Both the position numbers and the translations under genes were made by a program. This document shows, one piece after another, positions 36,583 through 45,026 of a DNA stretch of 64,000 nucleotides. Source of the stretch: Mesotaenium endlicherianum (taxonomy: Eukaryota > Streptophyta > Zygnematophyceae > Zygnematales > Mesotaeniaceae). The number at the start of each line of letters is the position of its first letter. The stretch's first letter is position 1. The stretch covers positions 62,001 to 126,000 of the forward strand of contig WELA01007082.1 of the NCBI GenBank assembly GCA_009602735.1. The letters run 5' to 3'. The notes beneath the pieces were generated by a model. That model made no database searches. It was not told where the DNA came from and was given only the letters and a program-made list of their open reading frames with translations.

Positions 36583-38100
36583 ATGAAGAACCATATTCGG
36601 ATACCTGCTTTGTTGATGGTCATAGTTACCACCTTCTCATCGCAGGCGCAGTCCACCTACCAGGAACCACACCGCCCACAGATCCATTTCTCTCCTAAAG
36701 AAAAATGGATGAACGATCCCAATGGAATGGTGTACTACAAAGGCGCTTACCATCTTTTTTACCAGTACTATCCCGGTGCAATGATATGGGGTCCTATGCA
36801 CTGGGGACATGCTACCAGCACTGATCTTATGCATTGGCAACATCAGCCGGTTGCATTGTATCCAGATAGCCTGGGTTATATTTTCTCGGGCAGTGCAGTA
36901 GTGGACGAACACAATACCACTGGATTCGGAACCGGTGGGCAAACGCCACTCGTTGCCATCTTCACACACCATGATACAGCGGCACTGCGTGCAAAGAGAA
37001 ACGATTATCAACATCAAAGCCTGGCATACAGCCTGGACGATGGTAAGACCTGGACCAAATATGCGGGCAACCCCGTGTTGAAGAATCCCGGCATCACTGA
37101 TTTTCGCGATCCGAAAGTGATGTGGTATGAACCTCAACACAAATGGATCATGACACTAGCCACCAAAGATTGCATCAGCTTTTTCTCTTCACCCAATTTA
37201 AAAGAGTGGGCCAAAGAAAGCGAGTTTGGTAAAGCGTTGGGAGCACATGGAGGCGTTTGGGAATGTCCCGATCTGTTTACATTAACTGATGAGCATGGCA
37301 AACAACATTGGGTACTGATCGTGAACCTGAATCCCGGAGGTCCCAACGGAGGTTCTGCTACGCAATATTTTGTTGGGAGCTTCAACGGTCATCAATTCAC
37401 ACCCGTTGATACCCGTACCAGGTGGATCGATTACGGACCAGATGAATACGCAGGTGTTACCTGGTCCAACACCGGTTCAGAAAGAATTTTCCTGGGCTGG
37501 ATGAGTAACTGGAACTATGCCAATGTAGTACCCACTTCCCCTTGGAGAAGTGCTATGACCATCCCACGTGTATTAAGTTTGAAACAGGTAAAACAGGAAT
37601 GGCTGGTGGCATCAGCACCAGTATCTGCCATGCATGTTATTGAAAAAAAGCCGGTAGTGAAAACTCAGTTGGCCGTTCATTCCAGTCTCGATCTTACCCA
37701 ATCGCTGGGTATCGATGGGCAGCCTTTCCGGTTGCAACTGGAGGCAGATAAAGCCGAGGATCTTTCACTGGTATTGTCCAATGAAGCAGGTGAGCAAGTA
37801 GAGATTGGTTATGATGCCCTGTCTCATCAATATTATATCGATCGCTTACGTTCGGGCGAAATAGATTTCAAAAAGGGTTTCGCCGGAAGGCATACAGCGC
37901 CACGCTTCAGCCAGGCTGCCGGCATAAAGCTGGACCTCGTGGTTGATAGGAGTTCAGTAGAATTATTTGCCGATGGAGGGCTGAGTGTAATGACAGAGAT
38001 ATTCTTCCCTCACCAGCCCTTTCACCGGCTGGCGGTGAAAGCTTCCAAAGACCTCATTATTAAAAAATTGGTACATACCCCGTTGAAAAGTACCTGGTAA
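36583..38100 (+). CDS. Glycoside hydrolase family 32 (fructan/sucrose-cleaving)
   Basis: 505 residues with a signal peptide (ALLMVIVTTFSSQAQ). All three GH32 catalytic elements are intact: WMNDPNG with the nucleophile Asp at 45, the FRDP motif near 176 for transition-state binding, and WECPDLF with the acid/base Glu near 227. The C-terminal beta-sandwich (about 370-505) ends with DRSSVELFADGG. There is no lipobox, so the enzyme is periplasmic or released. Levanase, inulinase and invertase cannot be told apart by eye. It is the only glycosidase in the locus. Confidence 0.95.
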   Translation: MKNHIRIPALLMVIVTTFSSQAQSTYQEPHRPQIHFSPKEKWMNDPNGMVYYKGAYHLFYQYYPGAMIWGPMHWGHATSTDLMHWQHQPVALYPDSLGYIFSGSAVVDEHNTTGFGTGGQTPLVAIFTHHDTAALRAKRNDYQHQSLAYSLDDGKTWTKYAGNPVLKNPGITDFRDPKVMWYEPQHKWIMTLATKDCISFFSSPNLKEWAKESEFGKALGAHGGVWECPDLFTLTDEHGKQHWVLIVNLNPGGPNGGSATQYFVGSFNGHQFTPVDTRTRWIDYGPDEYAGVTWSNTGSERIFLGWMSNWNYANVVPTSPWRSAMTIPRVLSLKQVKQEWLVASAPVSAMHVIEKKPVVKTQLAVHSSLDLTQSLGIDGQPFRLQLEADKAEDLSLVLSNEAGEQVEIGYDALSHQYYIDRLRSGEIDFKKGFAGRHTAPRFSQAAGIKLDLVVDRSSVELFADGGLSVMTEIFFPHQPFHRLAVKASKDLIIKKLVHTPLKSTW

Positions 38101-38115
38101 TGATCAAATGATAAA

Positions 38116-38174
38116 AGCTACCGGCAAACCGGAGCAGGCATAAGCAACAACAATTGCTTAAATTGCCGGTAGCT
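38116..38174 (+). terminator. Long two-part hairpin after the GH32 gene
   Basis: AGCTACCGGCAA (38116-38127) pairs perfectly with TTGCCGGTAGCT (38163-38174); inside, TAAGCAA pairs with TTGCTTA (38141-38160). It lies 15 bases after the GH32 stop and 19 before the next gene, with no strong T-run, so it may end or protect the 3' end of the operon transcript. Confidence 0.55.
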
Positions 38175-38193
38175 CTATCAATCATTCCCAAAT

Positions 38194-38673
38194 ATGAAAA
38201 AATACCTTACCCTGCTTCTCGCAATGTTTTTATCCGGCGCCGGTCTTGTTTGTGCGCAAAGCGGCAAATTACCCCCTTTCAAAATCGTTAAGAATGACGC
38301 CAAACTATACAGGGCTACGGAATTGCCTATGGGCAAACCCATCCTGCTCATTTACTTCTCTCCCGATTGTGATCATTGTAAAGTGATGATGGATGCTTTT
38401 TTCAAGCGTGTTCATGATTTTGATAAAGCGTCTGTTGTGATGATCACTTATTTTCCTTTAGCGGCTGTTAACCAGTTCGTGAAAGAACATAAAATATATA
38501 AATACCCCAATATCATCACCGGTACCGAAGGCAACTCTTTTTTCCTTCGCAATTATTATAAAATGACCGGTGTTCCTTTTGCAGCTTTATATGATAAGAA
38601 TGGTAACCTGATCAGTTCTTATATGCAGCATGTTCCGCTAACCGAACTGGCCGGCCAATTGCACAAACTGTAA
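38194..38673 (+). CDS. Thioredoxin-like periplasmic protein
   Basis: 159 residues with a signal peptide (LLAMFLSGAGLVCAQ) and a thioredoxin fold. The redox motif CDHC (about 57-60) follows LIYFSPD, and the cis-Pro loop GVPFAALYDKNG is near 127. This is the small TlpA/DsbE-like type of Bacteroidota, likely reducing or oxidising cysteines in the periplasm. It lies behind the hairpin that closes the fructan operon, so a link to it is doubtful. Confidence 0.88.
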   Translation: MKKYLTLLLAMFLSGAGLVCAQSGKLPPFKIVKNDAKLYRATELPMGKPILLIYFSPDCDHCKVMMDAFFKRVHDFDKASVVMITYFPLAAVNQFVKEHKIYKYPNIITGTEGNSFFLRNYYKMTGVPFAALYDKNGNLISSYMQHVPLTELAGQLHKL

Positions 38674-38676
38674 AGA

Positions 38677-39399
38677 TCATTTGATCAGGTGGGAAAGCAG
38701 GATGCCAGTAGCAACCGCCGCATTCAAAGATTCCGCTCCTCCTATCCTGGGAATGGTTACCGGATGACTGATGAACGGAAGCAACTCCGGGCGGATGCCC
38801 TTCGATTCATTGCCGATTACCAGAACGCCTTCCTTCAGCAACGGTTGTTCATACAAATTATTTCCTGTTAACAAAGCGCCATATACAGGAACCTGTAGAG
38901 CAGATAAAAAATGTGTCAGCGGTTTATACCATAGTTTTATCCGCATGAAACTGCCCATAGTGCTCTGTATCACCTTGGGGTTATACAATTCAACAGTATC
39001 TTCGCTGGCAATGATCTGTTCGATACCGAACCAATCTGCAATACGTATAATGGTTCCCATATTGCCGGGATCCTGTATACCATCCAATACCAGGCTCAGG
39101 CGGCCCTCTATCACTGGTTCAGTAGCAAGCGCCTTTTGTTCTACAATCGCCAGTACCTGGTTAGGCGTTTGCAATGCACTGATCTTTCCCAATTCCGCTT
39201 CTGTTACCTGCTCAACAATGTGATTTGTTCCGTGCTCCTCAGTCCACCGGCCGGTAGCGAGTATCTTTTTGATCCTGTAATCGCTGTGCAACAGTTCTTC
39301 TACCAGCTTGGGGCCTTCGGCCAGGAAAAGGCCCGTCTCCTGCCTTTGTTTTTTGTGGCACAAAGATTGAATATATTTGAGTTCATTCTTGCTTAACAT
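38677..39399 (-). CDS. TrmH/SpoU family RNA 2'-O-methyltransferase
   Basis: 240 residues. The N-terminal substrate-binding domain has KYIQSLCHKKQRQETGLFLAEGPK; the C-terminal SPOUT knot carries motif 1 (LDGIQDPGNMGTIIRIADWFG), motif 2 (VIGNESKGIRPELL) and motif 3 (IPRIGGAESLNAAVATGIL). It methylates ribose in tRNA or 23S rRNA; the exact nucleotide is not clear. Its start codon lies only 5 bases from the divergent tamL start, so the two promoters must lie inside each other's coding regions. Confidence 0.93.
   Translation of the reverse strand: MLSKNELKYIQSLCHKKQRQETGLFLAEGPKLVEELLHSDYRIKKILATGRWTEEHGTNHIVEQVTEAELGKISALQTPNQVLAIVEQKALATEPVIEGRLSLVLDGIQDPGNMGTIIRIADWFGIEQIIASEDTVELYNPKVIQSTMGSFMRIKLWYKPLTHFLSALQVPVYGALLTGNNLYEQPLLKEGVLVIGNESKGIRPELLPFISHPVTIPRIGGAESLNAAVATGILLSHLIK
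39372..39379 (+). promoter_or_regulatory. Candidate tamL -7 box inside the methyltransferase gene
   Basis: TATATTTG matches TAnnTTTG and lies 25 bases before the tamL ATG, antisense to codons 7-10 of the methyltransferase. TTTG copies occur 16 and 23 bases further upstream. Confidence 0.5.
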
Positions 39400-39404
39400 C
39401 CTGT

Positions 39405-41783
39405 ATGTATTTGAACGGTAAACGAATATCTTTTTTCAGTCTCTTTTCACTGCTGTTTTTACTGGCGTTGTTCTGTTCCTGCGCTAAACAAAACTATCCC
39501 ATCGGCCGCCCTTTTGTTTATTCCAATAAAGTAATCCTGAACGGGAATCTTTCCAAAGATGAGAAAAATAGGTTAACCACCGACCTGGAGAATTATTGGG
39601 ACGATAGCCTGAAAAGCCGCAAGGTTCGCCAGTTCTTTTTCTTCGACCGTATCAAAAACCCGCCGGTCTTCGACAGCACGAATATTATCCGTTCCATCAG
39701 TTTCATGAACGCTTACCTGAACTCGCAGGGATATTATTACGCCCGGTTCAAAGACTCTGTCAACATCGATACATTCAAAGACCAGTTGCGCACCAATATC
39801 CAAATGATCATTGAAGCAGGGAAGAATGTTACCATCGATTCCGTTTCCTATACGCTCAGCGACAGCAACCTGCAACGCCTCACGCGTAAGCAGGAAAAGA
39901 ACAGCCTGCTCAAAAAAGGCAACCCTTACAGCAAGGGCATCATCAGTTCCGAACTCGACAGGCTCGTAAGCCTATACCGGCAAAACGGTTACTTCAGGTT
40001 TACCCGCGACAATATTTATGCGCAGGTTGACAGTACCGATGCCAGGTTGCTGGCGCTCACCCTCGACCCTTTCCAGCAGGCAAAGCTGATTGCCGAAGCA
40101 GCCAAACACAGGAAAGAAAATCCCGCCTGGGATATAGACATACGACAGCGACCCGTGACCGATTCGGCTGTCATCAAGCCATTCTATATCGCCAACAATT
40201 ATTATTATTCCGAGACCAGGCCGGGCGATGTCACAGACAGCCTGATCGCACAACATGGGCTCGGTTTTTATGAGATCAGGAGAAAAGAAGGCATCCTTCG
40301 TTATAAAAAAGGACTCTTTAATTACCGTCCGCTCAGAGAACATACTTATCTCCGGCGCGGCGATCTTTACAATGAAGACAGCTATCTCAAATCCATCAAC
40401 AACCTTGGCCAGATCGGCGCCTGGCAGCAGGTAGATGTAACACCGGTGGTGAGGGGGAAAGACAGTATCGATCTCTATTATTTTCTCATACCGGCTGTTA
40501 AACAAAGTTTTACCGTAGACCTGGAAACCAGTCTCAACAGGGCCGATATCATATCGGGTAATACCTGGGGCGTTTCTACCAACTTCTCTTACCACAACAA
40601 AAATGTATGGAAACAGGCCATCCAGTCAGTCACCACCCTGCGCACGGGAGTTGAACTCAATTTATTCTCGCAAACAAGTGACCGGCTGGTGCAAACATTC
40701 TTACTCAGTCTGGGGCATACTTATGCATTTCCCCGGTTGATCCAGCCCTTCAAAAACTGGAAAGCGTTGAAAGCGCTTGACAACAAAAAGACCCTGCTTT
40801 CCATCAATGGTTCTTATGTAGACAGGCGCGATATTTACCGTCTGCGTTCACTCGTAACCAGCTTTGGTTATGAATGGAAAGTGCAGAAACGCAATGGAGA
40901 TAATCTTTGGCTATACAAACCATTGAACCTGGAATTATACGGTATTGACAAACTCGACAGTCTTAGAAAACTGATCGCTATCAATCCTTTCCTGCGGGCT
41001 TCTTTCAACGAAGGCAATGTGTTGAGTCAAAGTCTTACATTGTACAGATCGGTGAGCAATCCCAACAATAAAAATAAAAGCCATTTTATCCGTTTAGGGG
41101 TGGAAGAGGCAGGCGGGTTATTCGGGATGATACCTGACCTCACCAATAATATTTACCGCTACATCAAAGCAGAAGCCGAATACAAGCAGTCTACCAAAAT
41201 GGGTAAAACAGAACTGGCTTACCGGGGATTCATTGGTGCCGGTTACAACTATGGAAATGATTCTGTTATCGGCAGAACATTACCCTTCTTCAAACAGTTC
41301 ATAGCGGGTGGCCCTTACAGTATGCGTGCATGGGCATTGCGGCAACTGGGCCCTGGTAGTTCTTTATCGAGTGATACGATCACTACCAGCAGGTACCACG
41401 ACCGGTTTGGTGATATGCAGATAGAAGCAAATATCGAATACCGTTTCCCGCTTACGACGATTGCCGGATTCAAAATAGGCAGTGCGTTGTATGCCGATAT
41501 CGGTAATATCTGGAATATCAAAAACAACAGTGCAGATCCCGATGCACAATTTTCATTTTCACGCCTGGGCCGCGACCTGGCCATTGGTGTGGGAACCGGT
41601 ATCCGCATTGACTTCTCGTATGTGTTGATACGACTCGATGTTGCTTATAAAGTAAAAGATCCCGCACGCTTGCAGAACGGCGGATGGATGAGCCTCAAGA
41701 ATTTTGAATGGACCGATACCCGGCAGAATGGATTGAAGGTAGACAACTACGCTTTCCAGTTCGGTATCAACCTACCCTTCTGA
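39405..41783 (+). CDS. tamL: BamA/TamA-family outer-membrane lipoprotein TamL
   Basis: 792 residues. The hydrophobic start ends in LLALFCSCAKQNYP, a lipobox, which separates the Bacteroidota TamL from unlipidated BamA. The N-terminal half holds POTRA-like repeats (NSQGYYYARFKDSVNIDTF; SLYRQNGYFRF; SINNLGQIGAWQQVDVTP); the C-terminal half (about 370-792) is a 16-strand Omp85 barrel with FIAGGPYSMRAWALRQLGPG and the final FQFGINLPF. It inserts or supplies outer-membrane components with an inner-membrane TamB-like partner, not found in the window. It overlaps the convergent truB gene by 12 bases. Confidence 0.88.
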   Translation: MYLNGKRISFFSLFSLLFLLALFCSCAKQNYPIGRPFVYSNKVILNGNLSKDEKNRLTTDLENYWDDSLKSRKVRQFFFFDRIKNPPVFDSTNIIRSISFMNAYLNSQGYYYARFKDSVNIDTFKDQLRTNIQMIIEAGKNVTIDSVSYTLSDSNLQRLTRKQEKNSLLKKGNPYSKGIISSELDRLVSLYRQNGYFRFTRDNIYAQVDSTDARLLALTLDPFQQAKLIAEAAKHRKENPAWDIDIRQRPVTDSAVIKPFYIANNYYYSETRPGDVTDSLIAQHGLGFYEIRRKEGILRYKKGLFNYRPLREHTYLRRGDLYNEDSYLKSINNLGQIGAWQQVDVTPVVRGKDSIDLYYFLIPAVKQSFTVDLETSLNRADIISGNTWGVSTNFSYHNKNVWKQAIQSVTTLRTGVELNLFSQTSDRLVQTFLLSLGHTYAFPRLIQPFKNWKALKALDNKKTLLSINGSYVDRRDIYRLRSLVTSFGYEWKVQKRNGDNLWLYKPLNLELYGIDKLDSLRKLIAINPFLRASFNEGNVLSQSLTLYRSVSNPNNKNKSHFIRLGVEEAGGLFGMIPDLTNNIYRYIKAEAEYKQSTKMGKTELAYRGFIGAGYNYGNDSVIGRTLPFFKQFIAGGPYSMRAWALRQLGPGSSLSSDTITTSRYHDRFGDMQIEANIEYRFPLTTIAGFKIGSALYADIGNIWNIKNNSADPDAQFSFSRLGRDLAIGVGTGIRIDFSYVLIRLDVAYKVKDPARLQNGGWMSLKNFEWTDTRQNGLKVDNYAFQFGINLPF

Positions 41784-42482
41784 TGCCAGCATTTTTTTGA
41801 TGGATGTTTCAAAGTCGGCCAGCGACATAGCTCCGCTGAGTTCAAAAGTGCCGATGCGTGTTCTGCATAAACTGCTCATATATCCACCCACACCCAATGC
41901 TGCACCGAAATCATTAGCGAGACTGCGGATATAGGTTCCTGTAGAACATACCACCCTGAAATATACTTTGGGTAATTCTATTTTTTCAATCTCAAAAGCA
42001 TGAATGGTCACGGGTCTCGGTTCCAACTCTACATCCTCTCCCTTTCGGGCCGCCAGGTACACAGGCTTGCCATCTTTTTTGATGGCCGAATGTGCAGGCG
42101 GAACTTGCATAATAGGACCTGTGAACTGCCTGGTTGCTGCATGGATCATCTCTGGCGTAAGATGGGTGATGTCTTTAGGGTTTTCAGGCTCACTTTCAAG
42201 GTCATAGGTGCGTGTAACAGCTCCGAGCGTGAATGTGCCCGTGTACTCTTTTTCCATGCCCATGTACTCATTGATCTTTTTCGTGAACTTACCCGTACAT
42301 ACAATGAGCAATCCGGTAGCGAGCGGATCCAATGTGCCTGCGTGGCCTACTTTGCTAATGCGCGTGAGGATGCGCACTTTCTTCACCACATCAAAGGAGG
42401 TCCAATCAAGAGGTTTATCTAACAGTAAAACCTTACCATCGAGGTAAGGTTGCATGGAAGGATGAATTTCTTTCTGTCGCAT
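41772..42482 (-). CDS. truB: tRNA pseudouridine(55) synthase
   Basis: 236 residues. TruB makes pseudouridine in the T-arm of tRNAs. The catalytic Asp is residue 52 in HAGTLDPLATGLL; KPLDWTSFDVV, EKEYTGTFTLGAVTRTYD and CSTGTYIRSLANDFG are conserved. The short C-terminus lacks an added PUA domain, common in Bacteroidota. ATG 42482 gives the family start; the longer frame would run into proS. proS ends 2 bases upstream on the same strand, so the two are co-transcribed. Confidence 0.95.
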   Translation of the reverse strand: MRQKEIHPSMQPYLDGKVLLLDKPLDWTSFDVVKKVRILTRISKVGHAGTLDPLATGLLIVCTGKFTKKINEYMGMEKEYTGTFTLGAVTRTYDLESEPENPKDITHLTPEMIHAATRQFTGPIMQVPPAHSAIKKDGKPVYLAARKGEDVELEPRPVTIHAFEIEKIELPKVYFRVVCSTGTYIRSLANDFGAALGVGGYMSSLCRTRIGTFELSGAMSLADFETSIKKMLASEG

Positions 42483-42484
42483 AA

Positions 42485-43963
42485 TTAATAAGCCCTTGCA
42501 AACAATACCCTTACGGAAGAAGGCTTGCCAGTGAGGATGCACTTTCCTGCTTCTTCTTTTGCATCCAGTGGAATACAACGAATGGTTGCTTTGGTTTGTT
42601 CTTTGATCTGTTCTTCCGTTTCAGCAGTACCATCCCAATGCGCTGAAATAAAACCGCCTTTGGTATCCAGCAGGTTTACAAATGTATTCCAATCGTCGGC
42701 CTTCGTGATGTGTTCATCGCGATAAGTTTTGGCTTTGTTGTAAATATGCAGTTGTATTTCTTCGAGCAGGGTTTGCACATAGAATTCAATGCCATCCATA
42801 CTCACCGTTTGCTTTTCTTTGGTGTCCCTGCGCGCTACTTCCACCACATTGTTTTGCATATCGCGCGCACCAATGGCCATGCGAACGGGAATGCCCTTCA
42901 TTTCATATTCGGCAAATTTCCAACCGGGACGTGAATTATCCGAGTTATCGTATTTCACAGAAATGCCCAGTCCTTTTAATTTCTTCACAAGCTCATGCGC
43001 TTTCACATCGATCAATGCTTTTTGCTCATCGCCTTTATAAATAGGTACGATCACTACCTGAATGGGTGCGATCTTCGGAGGAAGTATCAGGCCATCATCG
43101 TCACTATGCGCCATTACCAGGGCGCCGATGAGGCGGGTGCTCACCCCCCAGCTGGTAGCCCATACATAATCGAGTTTGTTTTCTTTATCGCTGAACTTCA
43201 CATCAAACGCTTTCGCAAAATTCTGCCCCAGGAAATGTGAAGTACCGGCCTGTAATGCCTTCCCATCCTGCATCAGCGCTTCTATGCAATAAGTGTCTTC
43301 TGCACCGGCAAAACGTTCATTCGGACTTTTCACGCCTTTGATCACCGGTACCGCCATCCAATTCTCTACGAAATCGGCATATACATCCAGCATCTTCCGG
43401 GTTTCTTCAATCGCTTCTTCCTTGCTGGCGTGCGCGGTATGTCCTTCCTGCCATAGGAACTCGGCTGTGCGCAAGAATAAACGGGTACGCATTTCCCAGC
43501 GAACCACGTTGGCCCATTGGTTAACAAGTATGGGAAGATCACGATACGATTGTATCCATCCTTTATAAGTATTCCAGATGATCGCTTCACTGGTGGGTCT
43601 TACCACCAACTCTTCCTCCAGTTTCGCTTCGGGATCTACCATGAGCTTGCCTGGTTGTGAAGGATCATTCTTGAGACGGTAATGCGTTACCACTGCGCAC
43701 TCTTTTGCAAAACCTTCTGCATTTTTTTCTTCCGCTTCAAAAAGACTTTTGGGAACAAAGAGTGGGAAATAGGCGTTCTGATGCCCGGTATCTTTGAACA
43801 TCCTGTCCAGCACATCCCGCATGTTCTCCCACAAAGCAAAACCATAAGGTTTGATCACCATACAACCACGCACGGCGCTGTAATCGGCCAGACCACCTTT
43901 CAACACCAGATCGTTGTACCATTGCGAATAATCCTGTTCCCTGGATGTGATTTCCTTACTCAT
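42485..43963 (-). CDS. proS: Prolyl-tRNA synthetase (archaeal/eukaryotic-like type)
   Basis: 492 residues, class II synthetase charging tRNA-Pro. It is the short type without the editing insertion typical of proteobacterial Pro[19 protein letters not shown], motif-1/2 regions ([40 protein letters not shown]), then an anticodon-binding domain and the zinc-like C-terminal extension ending in a Tyr (LFARAY). The ending in Tyr is typical of this type. A TACATTTG box lies about 95 bases upstream. Confidence 0.96.
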   Translation of the reverse strand: MSKEITSREQDYSQWYNDLVLKGGLADYSAVRGCMVIKPYGFALWENMRDVLDRMFKDTGHQNAYFPLFVPKSLFEAEEKNAEGFAKECAVVTHYRLKNDPSQPGKLMVDPEAKLEEELVVRPTSEAIIWNTYKGWIQSYRDLPILVNQWANVVRWEMRTRLFLRTAEFLWQEGHTAHASKEEAIEETRKMLDVYADFVENWMAVPVIKGVKSPNERFAGAEDTYCIEALMQDGKALQAGTSHFLGQNFAKAFDVKFSDKENKLDYVWATSWGVSTRLIGALVMAHSDDDGLILPPKIAPIQVVIVPIYKGDEQKALIDVKAHELVKKLKGLGISVKYDNSDNSRPGWKFAEYEMKGIPVRMAIGARDMQNNVVEVARRDTKEKQTVSMDGIEFYVQTLLEEIQLHIYNKAKTYRDEHITKADDWNTFVNLLDTKGGFISAHWDGTAETEEQIKEQTKATIRCIPLDAKEEAGKCILTGKPSSVRVLFARAY

Positions 43964-44058
43964 TATAAATTTTTACAATTCTATTAACAAAATAGTTTAC
44001 TTGCTATCGTTTGTTGGCAAACTCTTTGACGCTCAATTATTAACTAGCAACAGAGACG

Positions 44059-44066
44059 CAAATGTA
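44059..44066 (-). promoter_or_regulatory. Candidate -7 box for proS-truB
   Basis: TACATTTG on the minus strand fits TAnnTTTG; it would give a leader of about 90 bases before proS. No TTTG at the right distance upstream. Confidence 0.4.
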
Positions 44067-44104
44067 TGTAACTTCACAGTATCTAACTTCTTAATGCCGG
44101 CGTT

Positions 44105-44947
44105 ATGAAAAGAATGCTACTCCTCGGTCTCATCGGCTCCAGTTTACTGGCGGGTTGTTCTACTATGTACAAATCCGGACAAACACCCGATGACGTTTAT
44201 TATTCCCCCGGAAGAGAAGGTCTCACGGCAGGTCAGCAAAAGCAGCAGGATAACGAAGCACGTTACGAAGATTATATCAGTAGTCAGGACGACCGGTACC
44301 TGCGCATGAAAGTAGCCAACCGCAATCGCTGGAGTGCACTGGATGATTTCGATTACTGGTACGACAGCCGTTATGATTTTGGCCAATCCTATTATGGTTA
44401 TGGTGGTTACAATACCTGGAATAACTTATATGGATGGAATCCTTACTCCTATTCAATGTTCCCTGCCTGGAACTACGGATTAAGTTATGGATTAGGCTAT
44501 GGGATGTGGCGGCCAGGATGGGGTCTGGGATGGAATTGTCCCGCTTATACTGTGATCGGCTATGCGAATCCGAAAGTTTTCTATGGAAGCAATACATCTG
44601 TAAACTTCAACTCGGGAACGAATATAGCGGCTTTCCGCAACAGGACTTACAACAACACCAATTCCGGTTACCGGGATAACAAATCCGGACAATGGATCAA
44701 TGTCGACAATAACCAGAATCGTTTTGGCAACCTGATGAGACGGGTGTTCAGTCCTGCACCCAATAATTCCAGCAATGCCAGCAGTTGGGACAGGCCCGTG
44801 CGTACTTTCAGCAATACCAACACTTATTCTTCCGGCAATAACAACTCCTCATCCAGTTCTTCCAGCAGCAGTAGTGCGGGCGGCAACAGCGGCGGCTACA
44901 AAAGCACAGGCAGCAGTGCGGGTGGTGGCCGTAGCAGGGGTAATTAG
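44105..44947 (+). CDS. Tyr/Gly/Asn/Ser-rich lipoprotein, 280 aa, unknown function
   Basis: The N-terminus (LLGLIGSSLLAGCSTMYKSG) is a clear lipoprotein signal with Cys as first mature residue. The rest is low complexity: a Tyr/Trp/Gly-rich middle (FGQSYYGYGGYNTWN, YGLSYGLGYGMW), an Asn-rich stretch, and a Ser tract of about ten residues near 250, ending GGGRSRGN. No enzymatic domain is visible; it may be a surface or matrix component. An outer-membrane barrel gene follows 79 bases downstream on the same strand. Confidence 0.8.
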   Translation: MKRMLLLGLIGSSLLAGCSTMYKSGQTPDDVYYSPGREGLTAGQQKQQDNEARYEDYISSQDDRYLRMKVANRNRWSALDDFDYWYDSRYDFGQSYYGYGGYNTWNNLYGWNPYSYSMFPAWNYGLSYGLGYGMWRPGWGLGWNCPAYTVIGYANPKVFYGSNTSVNFNSGTNIAAFRNRTYNNTNSGYRDNKSGQWINVDNNQNRFGNLMRRVFSPAPNNSSNASSWDRPVRTFSNTNTYSSGNNNSSSSSSSSSSAGGNSGGYKSTGSSAGGGRSRGN

Positions 44948-45026
44948 TACAAACGTCTTCAGTACATGCCCGTCAGGTGAATGGTTTGCCTGTCGTTAGT
45001 GATAAGTGTATCCAAACAAAACTATT

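Noticed and set aside
44775-44999. Overlapping frame in the Ser/Asn-rich end of the lipoprotein gene
   Set aside because: It is a by-product of repetitive AGC/AAC codons, with no independent start signal.
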